A DNA stretch of 34,134 nt, from the NCBI GenBank assembly GCA_016222905.1, contig JACRPZ010000017.1, forward strand, positions 68,319 to 102,452, written 5' to 3'. The first letter of the stretch is position 1, and each line of letters opens with the position of its first letter. This document shows positions 24,001 to 31,715 of this stretch, in pieces. Source of the stretch: Nitrospirota bacterium. Lineage in GTDB: Bacteria; Nitrospirota; Thermodesulfovibrionia; UBA6902. The notes beneath the pieces were generated by a model. The model was not told the origin of the DNA. It did not search any database and saw nothing but the letters and a program-made list of their open reading frames with translations. The translations under genes and the position numbers were made by a program.

Positions 24001-26658
24001 TCAATGCGCATCTGCCCAGTTTTTGCCGATGCCGATCTCCACTTTGAGCGGTACATAGAGTTTAATAGCTTTTTCCATCTCTTCTCTGACAAGTGAAGCG
24101 AGCAGATCTTTTTCATCCTCCGGCGTCTCAAACAGCAGTTCATCATGAACCTGCAAAAGCATTCTGGTTTTCAGCTTTTCCTTCTTCAGCCTTCTCCATA
24201 TGTTAAGCATTGATATTTTGATTACATCAGCAGCAGAGCCCTGTATCGGTGTGTTTATTGCAAGCCTTTCGCCAAGCTGTTTTGTGTTCTTATTTGTGCT
24301 CCTAAGCTCGGGCACAGCCCTCTTCCTCCGGCATATTGTTTCGGCAAAGCCACTCTTTTCAACTTCTTTTATTAAAGAGTCTATGTATCTCCGCACCCCT
24401 TCATGCTGGACAAAATAGGCATCAATATAGTTTTTTGCTTCTCCCGGTGAAATGCCGAGTTCTTTGCTCAGCCCGTAGGGGCTCATGCCGTATACGATCC
24501 CGAAGTTGACGACCTTCGCCCTTCTCCTCATCTCTGAAGTAACATTTTCTGCTGAGACGTTGAAGAGGCCTGAAGCTGTAGTTGTATGAATATCACCATC
24601 GCTCTTGAAGACCTCTATCAGTTTTTCATCTCCGCTCAGGTGAGCTAATATGCGAAGTTCAATCTGGGAATAGTCGGATGAAAGGAGAAGGCAGCCGTCT
24701 TCTGCTATAAAGGCTTCGCGTATCCTTGTTCCCCATTCTCCTCTTGCAGGAATATTCTGCAGATTAGGGTCGGAACTGCTGAGCCTGCCGGTAGCTGTAA
24801 TTGTCTGATTAAATGATGTATGGATCCTGCCGGTCTTCGGGTTTATTATTTTGGGAAGCGCGTCGACATATGTATTTTGAAGTTTCGATAATCCGCGGAA
24901 TTCGATGATCTCTCTTGGAAGTTCATGCTCAAGGGCCAACTGTTCAAGCACGTCAACATCTGTTGAAAATCCTGTTTTTGTCTTCCTGATAGTCCTGAGT
25001 CCGAGTCTTTCAAAGAGTATCTCCTGAAGCTGTTTCGGTGAATTGATATTGAACTCCCCGCCCGCGATAAAGTATATCCTCTTCTCAATGCTTGCAAGTT
25101 CATTAATCAGTCTCTTTGAGAACGCTGCCATAAGCGAAGTGTCAATCTTGATCCCCGCCATCTCAATATCAGCAAGCACTTCCATAAGCGGGACCTCTAT
25201 ATCGTGAAGCAGTTCTGAAAGCCCTTCCTTCTCTATCACAGGTTCAAAATACTTTTTGAGCTTCAATGTTGCCGCAGAATCTTCACCTGAGTATCGCGTA
25301 GCATCTTCAATTGGAACTTCTCTAAAATTCAACTTGCCTTTGTTCGTGACATCATTGTAAGAGAGCTTCTTTAAACCGAGATAATCCATGCTGGCGTCTT
25401 CAAGATTGTGGTTGGACTTGTTAGGGTTCAGGAGATAAGAGGCTAACATTGTGTCAAAGGCTATGCCCTGTAAATTTATTCCCTCATTCTTCAAAATTAT
25501 GAGATCGTATTTTATGTTGTGGCCTGTTTTTTTAATGTCCGGGTTTTCAAGGACCGGTTTTATTTTCTCCAGGACATATTCTTTTGATAACTGTTCCGGT
25601 GCTCCTGAATATGAATGAGTCAAAGGTATGTAATAAGCCTTTGCAGGGTCTGCGGAAAAGGATATGCCGACAAGCTCTGCTATAACAGGATATTTTGATG
25701 TGGTCTCAGTATCGATAACTACTTCATTAGATATGGAATTGAGGGCTTCTTTTAAAGTTTCCTTGTCTAAAACGGTTATATATTCTGTTGTCTGAGAGTC
25801 GTCCGAGCTCTGCTGCGGGATCAATTTCATCAGACTGCTGAAATTAAATCTGCGGAAATACCCCAGCAGTCCCGGCCAATCAGGCTCGCCCTGCTTAAGA
25901 TCTTCAACCGATACGTCAAGAGGCACTTCGGGATGAATGGTTGCAAGCTCCCTGCTGAGTTTGATCTTATCTATATTTTCAGAAACGGCCTTCTGGGCCT
26001 TTGCATTCTTTATTGCTGAATAATTTTTCAAAAGATTATCGAGGCTGCCGAATTCCTGCAAGAGCTTTATCGCGGTCTTCTCTCCGATGCCCGGGGCTCC
26101 GGGTATGTTGTCTGACGCATCTCCCATAAGTGCGACAATTTCAGGAAAGCGGGACGGCTCAACGCCAAACCGTTCAACGACATCCTTCACCTCTGTGAAC
26201 TTCTCCTTCATAGTGTCATATAATTTGATCTTCGGGCTGACAACCTGGCACATGTCTTTGTCGCCGGTGACAATATAGACGTCCAATCCCTTTGCCTCAG
26301 CCTCTTTTGCAAGAACTCCCAATATGTCATCAGCCTCATACCCTGGTTTTTCAATAGTCACGATCCTGAAGGCATTGATTATCTCTTTAATTAAAGGGAC
26401 CTGTATTTTGAGATCATCGGGCATTCCGGGCCTATGCGCCTTGTAAGCCTCATAAGCCTCATGTCTTTTAGTCGGCGCTGGCGTGTCAAAGACAATGGCA
26501 AAGTACTCCGGATTCTTCTCCCGCAATATCTTTAATATCATGTTGGTGAAGCCGTAAATGGCATTTGTGGGAAAACCGTCTGCCGCGGAGAGGTTCCGGA
26601 TTGCATAAAAGGCGCGGTACATATAGGAGTTGCCATCAATGAGGTATAAAGTGGGCAT
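24001..26658 (-). CDS. polA: DNA polymerase I, with active-looking proofreading domain
   Basis: I prefer ATG 26658 (885 residues) over TTG 26664. The N-terminal 5' nuclease (to about 300) has LYLIDGNSYMYRAFYA, ADDILG, GDKDMCQ and GDASDNIPG. The 3'-5' exonuclease domain (about 310-500) keeps all three motifs: DTET, NIKYDLIIL and YSGEDSAA, so proofreading should be active. The polymerase domain has motif A DYSQIELR, motif B RRRAKVVNFGIVYG (Phe at the position that discriminates against dideoxynucleotides) and motif C QVHDE. Length and order fit standard PolI. It is monocistronic or precedes uup; 3' of it lies the palindromic element. The start lacks a clear ribosome site. Confidence 0.97.
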   Translation of the reverse strand: MPTLYLIDGNSYMYRAFYAIRNLSAADGFPTNAIYGFTNMILKILREKNPEYFAIVFDTPAPTKRHEAYEAYKAHRPGMPDDLKIQVPLIKEIINAFRIVTIEKPGYEADDILGVLAKEAEAKGLDVYIVTGDKDMCQVVSPKIKLYDTMKEKFTEVKDVVERFGVEPSRFPEIVALMGDASDNIPGAPGIGEKTAIKLLQEFGSLDNLLKNYSAIKNAKAQKAVSENIDKIKLSRELATIHPEVPLDVSVEDLKQGEPDWPGLLGYFRRFNFSSLMKLIPQQSSDDSQTTEYITVLDKETLKEALNSISNEVVIDTETTSKYPVIAELVGISFSADPAKAYYIPLTHSYSGAPEQLSKEYVLEKIKPVLENPDIKKTGHNIKYDLIILKNEGINLQGIAFDTMLASYLLNPNKSNHNLEDASMDYLGLKKLSYNDVTNKGKLNFREVPIEDATRYSGEDSAATLKLKKYFEPVIEKEGLSELLHDIEVPLMEVLADIEMAGIKIDTSLMAAFSKRLINELASIEKRIYFIAGGEFNINSPKQLQEILFERLGLRTIRKTKTGFSTDVDVLEQLALEHELPREIIEFRGLSKLQNTYVDALPKIINPKTGRIHTSFNQTITATGRLSSSDPNLQNIPARGEWGTRIREAFIAEDGCLLLSSDYSQIELRILAHLSGDEKLIEVFKSDGDIHTTTASGLFNVSAENVTSEMRRRAKVVNFGIVYGMSPYGLSKELGISPGEAKNYIDAYFVQHEGVRRYIDSLIKEVEKSGFAETICRRKRAVPELRSTNKNTKQLGERLAINTPIQGSAADVIKISMLNIWRRLKKEKLKTRMLLQVHDELLFETPEDEKDLLASLVREEMEKAIKLYVPLKVEIGIGKNWADAH

Positions 26659-26720
26659 GCCCAAAAGAATATCAGATAATTTTGTAATAAAGCAAATGAA
26701 TCTTGCATTTGAATACGGCA

Positions 26721-26779
26721 GTGTTTTGTGAAAGTTTTGAGTAAGGTTGAGGGGTAACTATTAATAGTGAAACCTGACT
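26721..26779 (+). repeat. Island repeat copy A (3' half only)
   Basis: The stretch GTGTTTTGTGAAAG, TTTGAGTAAGGTTGAGGGG and AACTATTAATAGTGAAACC matches the right half of the dispersed island repeat. It lies between the polA start and the hicA stop. The left half (GAGGGGGATTGTCAGG) is missing. Confidence 0.75.
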
Positions 26780-26828
26780 CTGCGTTTTGCTACACATGCG
26801 GCTGTCACTCAGGTAAGGGTAAGGCTTT

Positions 26829-27035
26829 TCACAACTCGGTTTCTTCTATTTCCGCAAGCTTCATAATTGACTTTAACATACCTATCTTTAAATCTTTACT
26901 GCCGTGAACGGGAACGCTGATCCGTTCTTTTCTGCCGGACATCATATACACATGGTGACTGCCGTGTATCTTTTTCAATTGCCAGCCCTTCTTCTCCAGA
27001 ATTCTGCACAAATCCTTTCCTGATATGCTCTTCAT
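26829..27035 (-). CDS. hicA: HicA toxin (mRNA interferase)
   Basis: The 68-residue protein is a complete Hic[15 protein letters not shown], then [13 protein letters not shown] with the catalytic His in GSHH, then [21 protein letters not shown]. HicA cuts mRNA and tmRNA and is neutralised by HicB. Its start overlaps the hicB stop by four bases. The order hicB then hicA is the reverse of the E. coli hicAB order but is common elsewhere. A repeat copy lies just beyond its stop. Confidence 0.93.
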   Translation of the reverse strand: MKSISGKDLCRILEKKGWQLKKIHGSHHVYMMSGRKERISVPVHGSKDLKIGMLKSIMKLAEIEETEL

Positions 27036-27235
27036 ACGGCAATTTCGAGCACCTTGTCCTCAGGATTTAATTCGAACTCTTCCGCATCAACCGAGAGACA
27101 TGCCTCGATCGCTTCGTAAATATTCTTCAATAATTCTTCCCACGTGTCTCCCTGCGTGTGACATCCCGGAACAGACGGAACCTCAGCCCAAAACCCGCCT
27201 TCCTCGGCATTATGGACAACGACTTTTATTTTCAT
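27032..27235 (-). CDS. hicB: HicB antitoxin
   Basis: The 67-residue protein is the short HicB form: [43 protein letters not shown], the partial RNase-H fold that binds HicA. There is no C-terminal DNA-binding domain, so autoregulation would need another part. AGGAGG lies 7 bases before the ATG. It is the first gene of the module. Confidence 0.93.
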   Translation of the reverse strand: MKIKVVVHNAEEGGFWAEVPSVPGCHTQGDTWEELLKNIYEAIEACLSVDAEEFELNPEDKVLEIAV

Positions 27236-27311
27236 CTCCCATCCTCCTGTATATGCAGATAGTTTACCATAAGAAAAGTTATTGGGTCTTCGCGGTAAAC
27301 AAAAATCAGCC

Positions 27312-27409
27312 GAGGGGGATTGTCAGGATGCTGTTTGTTTTTAGACAGAGAGTGTTTTGTGGGAGTTGTGAGTAAGGTTGAGGGCTAAATATAAATAGGT
27401 AAGTTGACC
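27312..27409 (+). repeat. Island repeat copy B (full length)
   Basis: A complete copy begins GAGGGGGATTGTCAGGATG, has TTTTTAGACAGAGAGTG in the middle and ends at GGTAAGTTGACC. It lies between the hicB start and the stop of the broken PIN gene. Confidence 0.8.
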
Positions 27410-27431
27410 CTATTTTCTTTTCTCGCTTTGC

Positions 27432-27848
27432 TTAGACAAAAGAGACTTTAAAGTCAAAGATATCATGTATTGCTTCAAAATCTTTTCGGTTCTGTGTATA
27501 TAAAATAGCGCCTATGCTTCTGGCAGACACTGCAAGCAGACAATCATTTGTAATAGAAGCACATTTCTTAATGTCGTAACCTTTGGCACTTTGCAGCCCC
27601 GCAATAATTTCTCCCGCCTGTTCATAATCTTTTGCAGGAGGAGCAACAATTCTGTCTACCCGTCTGAACAAAGTACGCAGTTCGTTATATGCGTGAACTG
27701 CTTCTTTTGAATGAGCGACAGCCCGAAGTTCCATTGAAACAACAGAGGAGAGGTAAACCAAACCTTCTGATAAAAATATATCCTGCTACGCGTCCGGATT
27801 TAAGAATCTGTCAATGAAGATATTGGTGTCTATCAGCTTTTTAAGCAT
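27432..27848 (-). pseudogene. VapC-like PIN toxin interrupted by an in-frame amber codon
   Basis: The natural start is ATG at complement 27846-27848, which overlaps the upstream antitoxin stop. It reads MLKKLIDTNIFIDRFLNPDA and then meets TAG at 27786-27788 (codon 21); the same frame continues unbroken to the stop at 27432. The rest is a normal PIN domain: LSSVVSMELRAVA, TNDCLLAVSARSIGAILYT and the late RKDFEAI. So one nonsense mutation splits an otherwise intact 138-codon gene, and only a non-AUG internal start (TTG at 27759-27761) would give the 109-residue remainder without the first catalytic Asp. The toxin is probably dead while its antitoxin remains open. Confidence 0.85.
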
Positions 27849-28038
27849 AGACCTTTTTTATCTTTACGCCTTTGAACTTCCCGAAAATATTCTCAAGCTC
27901 GATTTTGCCGGATGCCATATCCAATGCCTTTCTTACAGCTTCGGCATTATCTTTGACATCAAAGATTTTTTTGACCCGTTCAATATCGCTCTTTTTGACT
28001 TCAAGATGTTCAATCCTTACCACGCCGGCTTTTGACAT
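27841..28038 (-). CDS. VapB-like antitoxin of the broken PIN module
   Basis: I chose the ATG at 28038 because AGGAGG lies ten bases before it; the ATG at 28047 directly abuts that site. The 65-residue protein has a short strand (VVRIEHLEVKK), a helix pair (SDIERVKKIFDVKDNAEAVRKALDMASG) and a basic toxin-binding tail (GKFKGVKIKKVYA). The helix with NAEAVRKAL is typical of ribbon-helix-helix type antitoxins. Its stop overlaps the PIN start by eight bases. It is likely an orphaned antitoxin because the toxin has a nonsense codon. Confidence 0.75.
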   Translation of the reverse strand: MSKAGVVRIEHLEVKKSDIERVKKIFDVKDNAEAVRKALDMASGKIELENIFGKFKGVKIKKVYA

Positions 28039-28127
28039 TATATTCATCCCTCCTGATGCAGAATTCTGTTATCCATAGTATATCAAAAAGTACGCTCTCC
28101 TTGTCCTCCGGGTGAATAAAGGTCAAG

Positions 28128-28177
28128 GCAGCGGGGGATAGTGAAGAAGATCGAGGGGGGATTATCATGATGCTGTT
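28128..28177 (+). repeat. Island repeat copy C (5' part only)
   Basis: GCGGGGGATAGTGAAGAAGATCGAGGGGGG and TGATGCTGTT match the left part of copy D, including an extra GATAGTGAAGAAGAT lead that copies B and E lack. The right half is absent; the PIN stop follows at 28199. Confidence 0.7.
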
Positions 28178-28198
28178 ATCGGGCTTCTGGCGGCAGGC

Positions 28199-28606
28199 TT
28201 AGGAAGTGATGAATGTTTCAATAAATGACCGGGGCGTCAAAACCTCAATCCCTCCATATCCCGATAAAACCAGGAGATGCTTATCACCGCTCACAATCAA
28301 CTTCGTTTTGCTTGCTAAAGCGCAAGATATAAACTTATCATCATCCGGGTCTGTTGAAATACCAAAGGGAATTCGCGGCGCCACAACCCAAATAGCGTTA
28401 ACTGCAAGAAGATCAAGAAATTTTGAAATGTCTACACCTTTAAATTCCTTTAAAAATTCCCGCGCAATTCGCTGATACTCATCAAATATTTCTTCTGATA
28501 ATACGATATCAATTTGTCCATGCCGCCAGGCATCAAGAATTTGATACGGAGGGCCGCCAAAGAATACTCCTGATATAAATACATTTGTATCAAGTACGAT
28601 TCTCAC
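28199..28606 (-). CDS. PIN-domain toxin (COG1569-type)
   Basis: The 135-residue protein starts MRIVLDTNVFISG with the first catalytic Asp6 and continues with Glu43 in SEEIFDEYQ, the acidic cluster DPDDDKF (Asp86-90) and SGDKHLL (Asp108). These are the four acidic PIN metal ligands in order, so it looks active as an RNase. Its start overlaps the AbrB-type antitoxin gene by four bases (ATGA arrangement). This is the PIN group usually found as a putative toxin component next to AbrB or RHH antitoxins. Confidence 0.88.
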   Translation of the reverse strand: MRIVLDTNVFISGVFFGGPPYQILDAWRHGQIDIVLSEEIFDEYQRIAREFLKEFKGVDISKFLDLLAVNAIWVVAPRIPFGISTDPDDDKFISCALASKTKLIVSGDKHLLVLSGYGGIEVLTPRSFIETFITS

Positions 28607-28866
28607 TTTTGTTTTCGTACTTTTTGAATCATTGAAGTGACATCTGCCCTCTTCATGCCTGCTTTTCTGGCCTGTGTGCGGGCATCAGAGATTAACTGAT
28701 CGAATTCGGTCATGGATGGTTGAGCAATAGACTTTAATATGACCACATCGTTTTTGCCCACTACAACAAATTGGGCCCCGCTTTTTAAGCCAAGTCGTCT
28801 TCTTATGTCTTCAGGTATAACAACTTGTCCCTTGGAAGACATTTTTGTTGTCGCTAATGGCGCCAT
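28603..28866 (-). CDS. AbrB/MazE-type antitoxin
   Basis: The 87-residue protein opens with a swapped-hairpin AbrB domain: TTKMSSKGQVVIPEDIRRRLGLKSGAQFVVV, followed by a helix-rich basic C-terminus (FDQLISDARTQARKAGMK) that should bind the PIN toxin. AGGAG lies seven bases before the ATG, and a promoter with two dyads is upstream. It is the first gene of the pair and should repress its own promoter. Confidence 0.9.
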   Translation of the reverse strand: MAPLATTKMSSKGQVVIPEDIRRRLGLKSGAQFVVVGKNDVVILKSIAQPSMTEFDQLISDARTQARKAGMKRADVTSMIQKVRKQK

Positions 28867-28890
28867 TTTATACTCCTATGGAAATTTATT

Positions 28891-28932
28891 CTTACCAGTA
28901 AGATTATAGCACATTTGCAGTTTTTACAAATG
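28891..28932 (-). promoter_or_regulatory. Promoter and dyads of the AbrB-PIN module
   Basis: On the minus strand TATAAT lies at 28903-28908 with a weak -35 (TTTGTA, about 16 bases upstream). Two dyads flank it: CATTTG and CAAATG (28912-28917 and 28927-28932) over the spacer and -35 region, and CTTAC-CA-GTAAG (28891-28902) at the start site. Both are candidates for autoregulation by the AbrB-type antitoxin. Confidence 0.55.
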
Positions 28933-28946
28933 CCAACTTATTTAAC

Positions 28947-29069
28947 GCTGCGGGGATAGTGAAGAAGATTGAGGGGGATTGTCAGTAGACTGTTGTTTTT
29001 AGACAGATAGTGTTTTGTGGAAGTTGTGAGCAGGGTTGAGGGATAAATATCAACAGTTAAATCTGCACC
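28947..29069 (+). repeat. Island repeat copy D (longest copy)
   Basis: This copy has the leading part shared with C (GATAGTGAAGAAGATTGAGG) and the body shared with B and E (TGTTGTTTTTAGACAGATAG, TTTTGTGGAAGTTGTGAG, GGTTGAGGGATAAATATCAA). It lies just before the stop of the ImmA-linked PIN gene at 29076. Confidence 0.8.
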
Positions 29070-29075
29070 TGCGCG

Positions 29076-29591
29076 TTATGTGCCGAAATTTTCTATCCAT
29101 CGCTCTTTCCCAATCTTTAAATTATTCTGAAAATATGCCTCAGTATGTTTAACATCCAACGTAACTTTTTTAAGTCCTGATGAAGCTATCAAATTTTCAA
29201 GGGAGATCCCTCTCTCAGCGACATCCAGAAAAGGTAACGCTCTGATTGCAGCGGCATCACAGCTGCAAAATACTATATCTTCCTCTTTTACGAGTATTGC
29301 CAATGATTCAATTTCCCCTATGTGAATTGTGCTTACCCAAAGCGGCGGCATTTTTGAAATAACAAGTTTGTCAATCTCACTTGCCGTTGCATTAAGTTCT
29401 TTGACTCGTCCGCTTTCTATATATTGTCTCCTGAAATTAATTAATACCTTTGTTCTATCGTTCCAGTAAGACTTCACTTCATCAATAACTGATTGACCAG
29501 CAAATGTTTCATGCCTGTCGACTAATGTATCAAAAAGTCCAAGAGACAAAAGATCAATAATAACATCTGCATCAAGAAGCCATAATTTCAA
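29076..29591 (-). CDS. PIN-like protein paired with an XRE-ImmA protein
   Basis: The 171-residue protein starts at TTG (complement 29589-29591), inside the end of the upstream gene (20-base overlap), with AAGG eight bases before it. The N-terminus LWLLDADVIIDLLSLGLF resembles a PIN first strand with Asp7 and Asp9, and later segments are HIGEIESLAILVKEED and VFCSCDAAAIRAL with an Asp. The pattern is PIN-like but divergent, so nuclease function is an inference. Pairing with an XRE-ImmA/IrrE gene is known for some toxin-antitoxin-like and phage-regulatory systems. The strong overlap says the two act as a unit. Confidence 0.7.
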   Translation of the reverse strand: MKLWLLDADVIIDLLSLGLFDTLVDRHETFAGQSVIDEVKSYWNDRTKVLINFRRQYIESGRVKELNATASEIDKLVISKMPPLWVSTIHIGEIESLAILVKEEDIVFCSCDAAAIRALPFLDVAERGISLENLIASSGLKKVTLDVKHTEAYFQNNLKIGKERWIENFGT

Positions 29592-30702
29592 TGGAATTAC
29601 CTTCTTCCTCTATAAAGCCTCTGCTTGTTATATAGTCATCAATGTCACTTCTATCATTTATCTCCATAAACTCGGCAAACTTGCCTCTTGAAATTAACCC
29701 CTTCCTCAAGCACCGAATTGATAGAGAAGTAAACTGTTCAGATTCTCTTTCTTTCCATTCACCAATTCTTTTTTTATTGCTGATCTGAAGCAAATCAAAA
29801 TCTTTAGCAATTGCGTCGGCCTGCACAAATGAGCGAATAAAATTTAAATAAAAGAGGCGGTAAACAAGCGCCTGAGTAGATACTCCAAACTCGATAGCTA
29901 TATCAACCATATCGGAGTATGTAATATGTTTAGATGTTTCCGCCCTCGCCATTATCTCTTTACTTACTTCATCACCTGGCAGTAATAGAGCGGAAGCAAA
30001 GGCATCTGCTTTTTTTTCTATATCTTCACTATATCCCTCGTTTATATGGTTCTGGCCTAAAACTACAGCATCCCATGTTATAAGGTGAAACAATTCATGG
30101 GCCAGATCAAAATTCTGCCGCCATGGAGCTTCGTTATTATTGATCACGACAACATTGCCGAGATAATGGTTTATAGTAGACACTGAAGATCCCTCAGATA
30201 AAGCGTAATAAAGCACCTTGATGCCGTAATCCTGCTCCAAGACTTTTTGTAACGTGAAAGCCGGCCGTCTTCCTAACTTTAAAAGCCCGCTTACTTCTGA
30301 AGCCAGCTTCTGTACCTTATAATTCGTATTGATGTCATCTATAGTCACATTGATAAATCTATCCATAGGCTTCAAGTTTAGAAGGGACTCAAGCAGTCTG
30401 TATCTCTCACACCGGGAAAGAATATCTTTCTCAATCTCAGCCCTACGCTCTTTTGGAGGATTTCTCCATACAAATGCTACATCTGCCAAAGGCTTCTCGT
30501 AACCGAGCAGTTTATCAATACTGCAATAATAAACAGATGAGAATTTAAGCAACTCAGAAGCCTTAACTTCTCTTTTCCCCTCTTCGATATTGCTGAGGAT
30601 CTGATAGCTTGAGAAACCCAGTTTATCAGCCGCGTCTGTAAGCTTCATCCCCAAAGACTCTCTGATTTGTTTTAACCGTAACGCTAAAGATGAACTTGAC
30701 AT
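29572..30702 (-). CDS. XRE-family regulator fused to ImmA/IrrE metallopeptidase
   Basis: The 376-residue protein has an N-terminal helix-turn-helix (about 8-66: LRLKQIRESLGMKLTDAADK, then SSYQILSNIEEGKR). The central domain is an M78 zinc peptidase: FDLAHELFH gives HExxH (His202, Glu203, His206), and the third ligand is probably Glu229 in EKKADAFA. The C-terminal 100 residues are helical and unassigned. Such proteins cleave repressors or antitoxins after damage (ImmA, IrrE). Here it probably acts as regulator or antitoxin for the overlapping PIN-like gene. GGAGGGGG precedes the ATG. Confidence 0.88.
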   Translation of the reverse strand: MSSSSLALRLKQIRESLGMKLTDAADKLGFSSYQILSNIEEGKREVKASELLKFSSVYYCSIDKLLGYEKPLADVAFVWRNPPKERRAEIEKDILSRCERYRLLESLLNLKPMDRFINVTIDDINTNYKVQKLASEVSGLLKLGRRPAFTLQKVLEQDYGIKVLYYALSEGSSVSTINHYLGNVVVINNNEAPWRQNFDLAHELFHLITWDAVVLGQNHINEGYSEDIEKKADAFASALLLPGDEVSKEIMARAETSKHITYSDMVDIAIEFGVSTQALVYRLFYLNFIRSFVQADAIAKDFDLLQISNKKRIGEWKERESEQFTSLSIRCLRKGLISRGKFAEFMEINDRSDIDDYITSRGFIEEEGNSIEIMAS

Positions 30703-31173
30703 GATATGCCCCCTCCCTTTCTAAAGACTACAAAATATTATATATAATGTCAAGGAATATAAGATAATATTACATTGAAAGATTCAATAACTCAGGATTT
30801 GCTATAGAAAAGTGTTGGTTAGCAAGTGTCTTTTTGATAACAACGAAGGAAATATTTAACCGATCTTTTCACTTTAGAAATAGCACCTGTTTTGTTTGAA
30901 GCTGCCGGGACAACCTACAGCACTTCCGGGCTTCGGCTCTTAGCCATTGAGGGGGGATTGTCAGGGTGCTGTTGTTTTTAGACAGAGAGTGTTTTGTGAA
31001 AGTTGTGAGGAAGGTTGAGGTATAAATATCAATGGTCAAGTCAAGCCGTGCCTTCTCGTCCCGTTGAAGTCAGCCCCTTGCTGTCAATCAACATAATGGA
31101 AAACGCTAAAATTAAAGACCTGACCCTGTGTCCTCTGAGGCTTAATCTGCGACGGTTGAGTGAATTGTTAAGT
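30703..31173. other. 471-base intergenic stretch with island repeat copy E
   Basis: No gene is supported on either strand. The left part (30703-30800) is AT-rich and should hold the promoter of the XRE-ImmA gene; on the minus strand a TTGACA is followed too closely by TATAAT to be a standard pair, so I leave the promoter unassigned. The middle (30895-30945) is GC-richer and contains CTTCCGGGCTTCGG. Repeat copy E occupies 30949-31045. Beyond that, short open frames on both strands lack ribosome sites. Confidence 0.6.
30949..31045 (+). repeat. Island repeat copy E (full length)
   Basis: A complete copy: GAGGGGGGATTGTCAGGGTG, TTGTTTTTAGACAGAGAGTG, TTTTGTGAAAGTTGTGAGG and GGTTGAGG with the tail ATAAATATCAATGG. 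It marks the right border of the TA island and lies between the XRE-ImmA start and the hypothetical gene at 31174. Confidence 0.8.
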
Positions 31174-31674
31174 TCATTTGAGAGCGAACTTAGATAATAT
31201 TTTCTCCCAATCATCCACTGCTTGAATAGCGATTGAAAGTCCATCTAGTTTACTCCCATCAGAGGTCTCAATATAAAACGGGTGCTCGAAATATCCTTTT
31301 TCTTGAGGTTCAAGTTGTTTCGGATAGGGATTTAGACAAATAGCTAAGGCTGGAACATGCGCAATAATAACCATCTTAGTGATTTTTGCATCCTTCCTAA
31401 TCTTCCGTGTTAGTTCTGAGTGCTTACTTCTATTTGTCAAATCAGCGCATATCATAAGACTATTATAGTTTTTTACTTCTCGTTCAATATTATCTCTAAC
31501 CTTATTCGGCAAAGCTGGGTCGTTTTTTATCCAGTCTTTTAAATGCCAGCAATTTTGAAAAAACCCCAATATGTCGTCACCATACTCAATACTATCTCGG
31601 TCTTGGTTTTTGATCTTATCCAAGTACCGTTTTACCCTTTGAAATTGTTCGTTATACCCGCCGGTTAATAGCAT
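31174..31674 (-). CDS. Conserved hypothetical protein next to nuclease-helicase gene
   Basis: The 166-residue soluble protein is mostly helical at the N-terminus (residues 1-90) with FFQNCWHLKDWIKND and CADLTNRSKHSELTRK, and then has beta-like segments. The pattern of Cys-x-His-Leu-x-x-Trp followed later by N-R-S-K-H recalls a widespread uncharacterised family of helical proteins in defence or mobile regions; the RSKH pair is faintly HEPN-like, but I cannot assign it. It begins 41 bases downstream of the nuclease-helicase stop in the same direction, so the two may form an operon. AGG lies close to the ATG. Confidence 0.65.
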   Translation of the reverse strand: MLLTGGYNEQFQRVKRYLDKIKNQDRDSIEYGDDILGFFQNCWHLKDWIKNDPALPNKVRDNIEREVKNYNSLMICADLTNRSKHSELTRKIRKDAKITKMVIIAHVPALAICLNPYPKQLEPQEKGYFEHPFYIETSDGSKLDGLSIAIQAVDDWEKILSKFALK

Positions 31675-31715
31675 GACCTAACAGTTATTATTATATTCCT
31701 TAAACGTTCAATTTT

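Noticed and set aside
30715-30770. TTGACA/TATAAT pair upstream of the XRE-ImmA gene
   Set aside because: The boxes are only about 7 bases apart, too close for a standard promoter.
26721-31045. Integron attC sites as explanation of the island repeats
   Set aside because: Only copy D contains a GTTRRRY-like heptamer (GTTAAAT); no paired core sites or conserved long imperfect palindrome were found, and no integrase is in the window.
26721-31045. CRISPR array
   Set aside because: Copies are about 100 bases, unevenly spaced by whole genes, and not identical.
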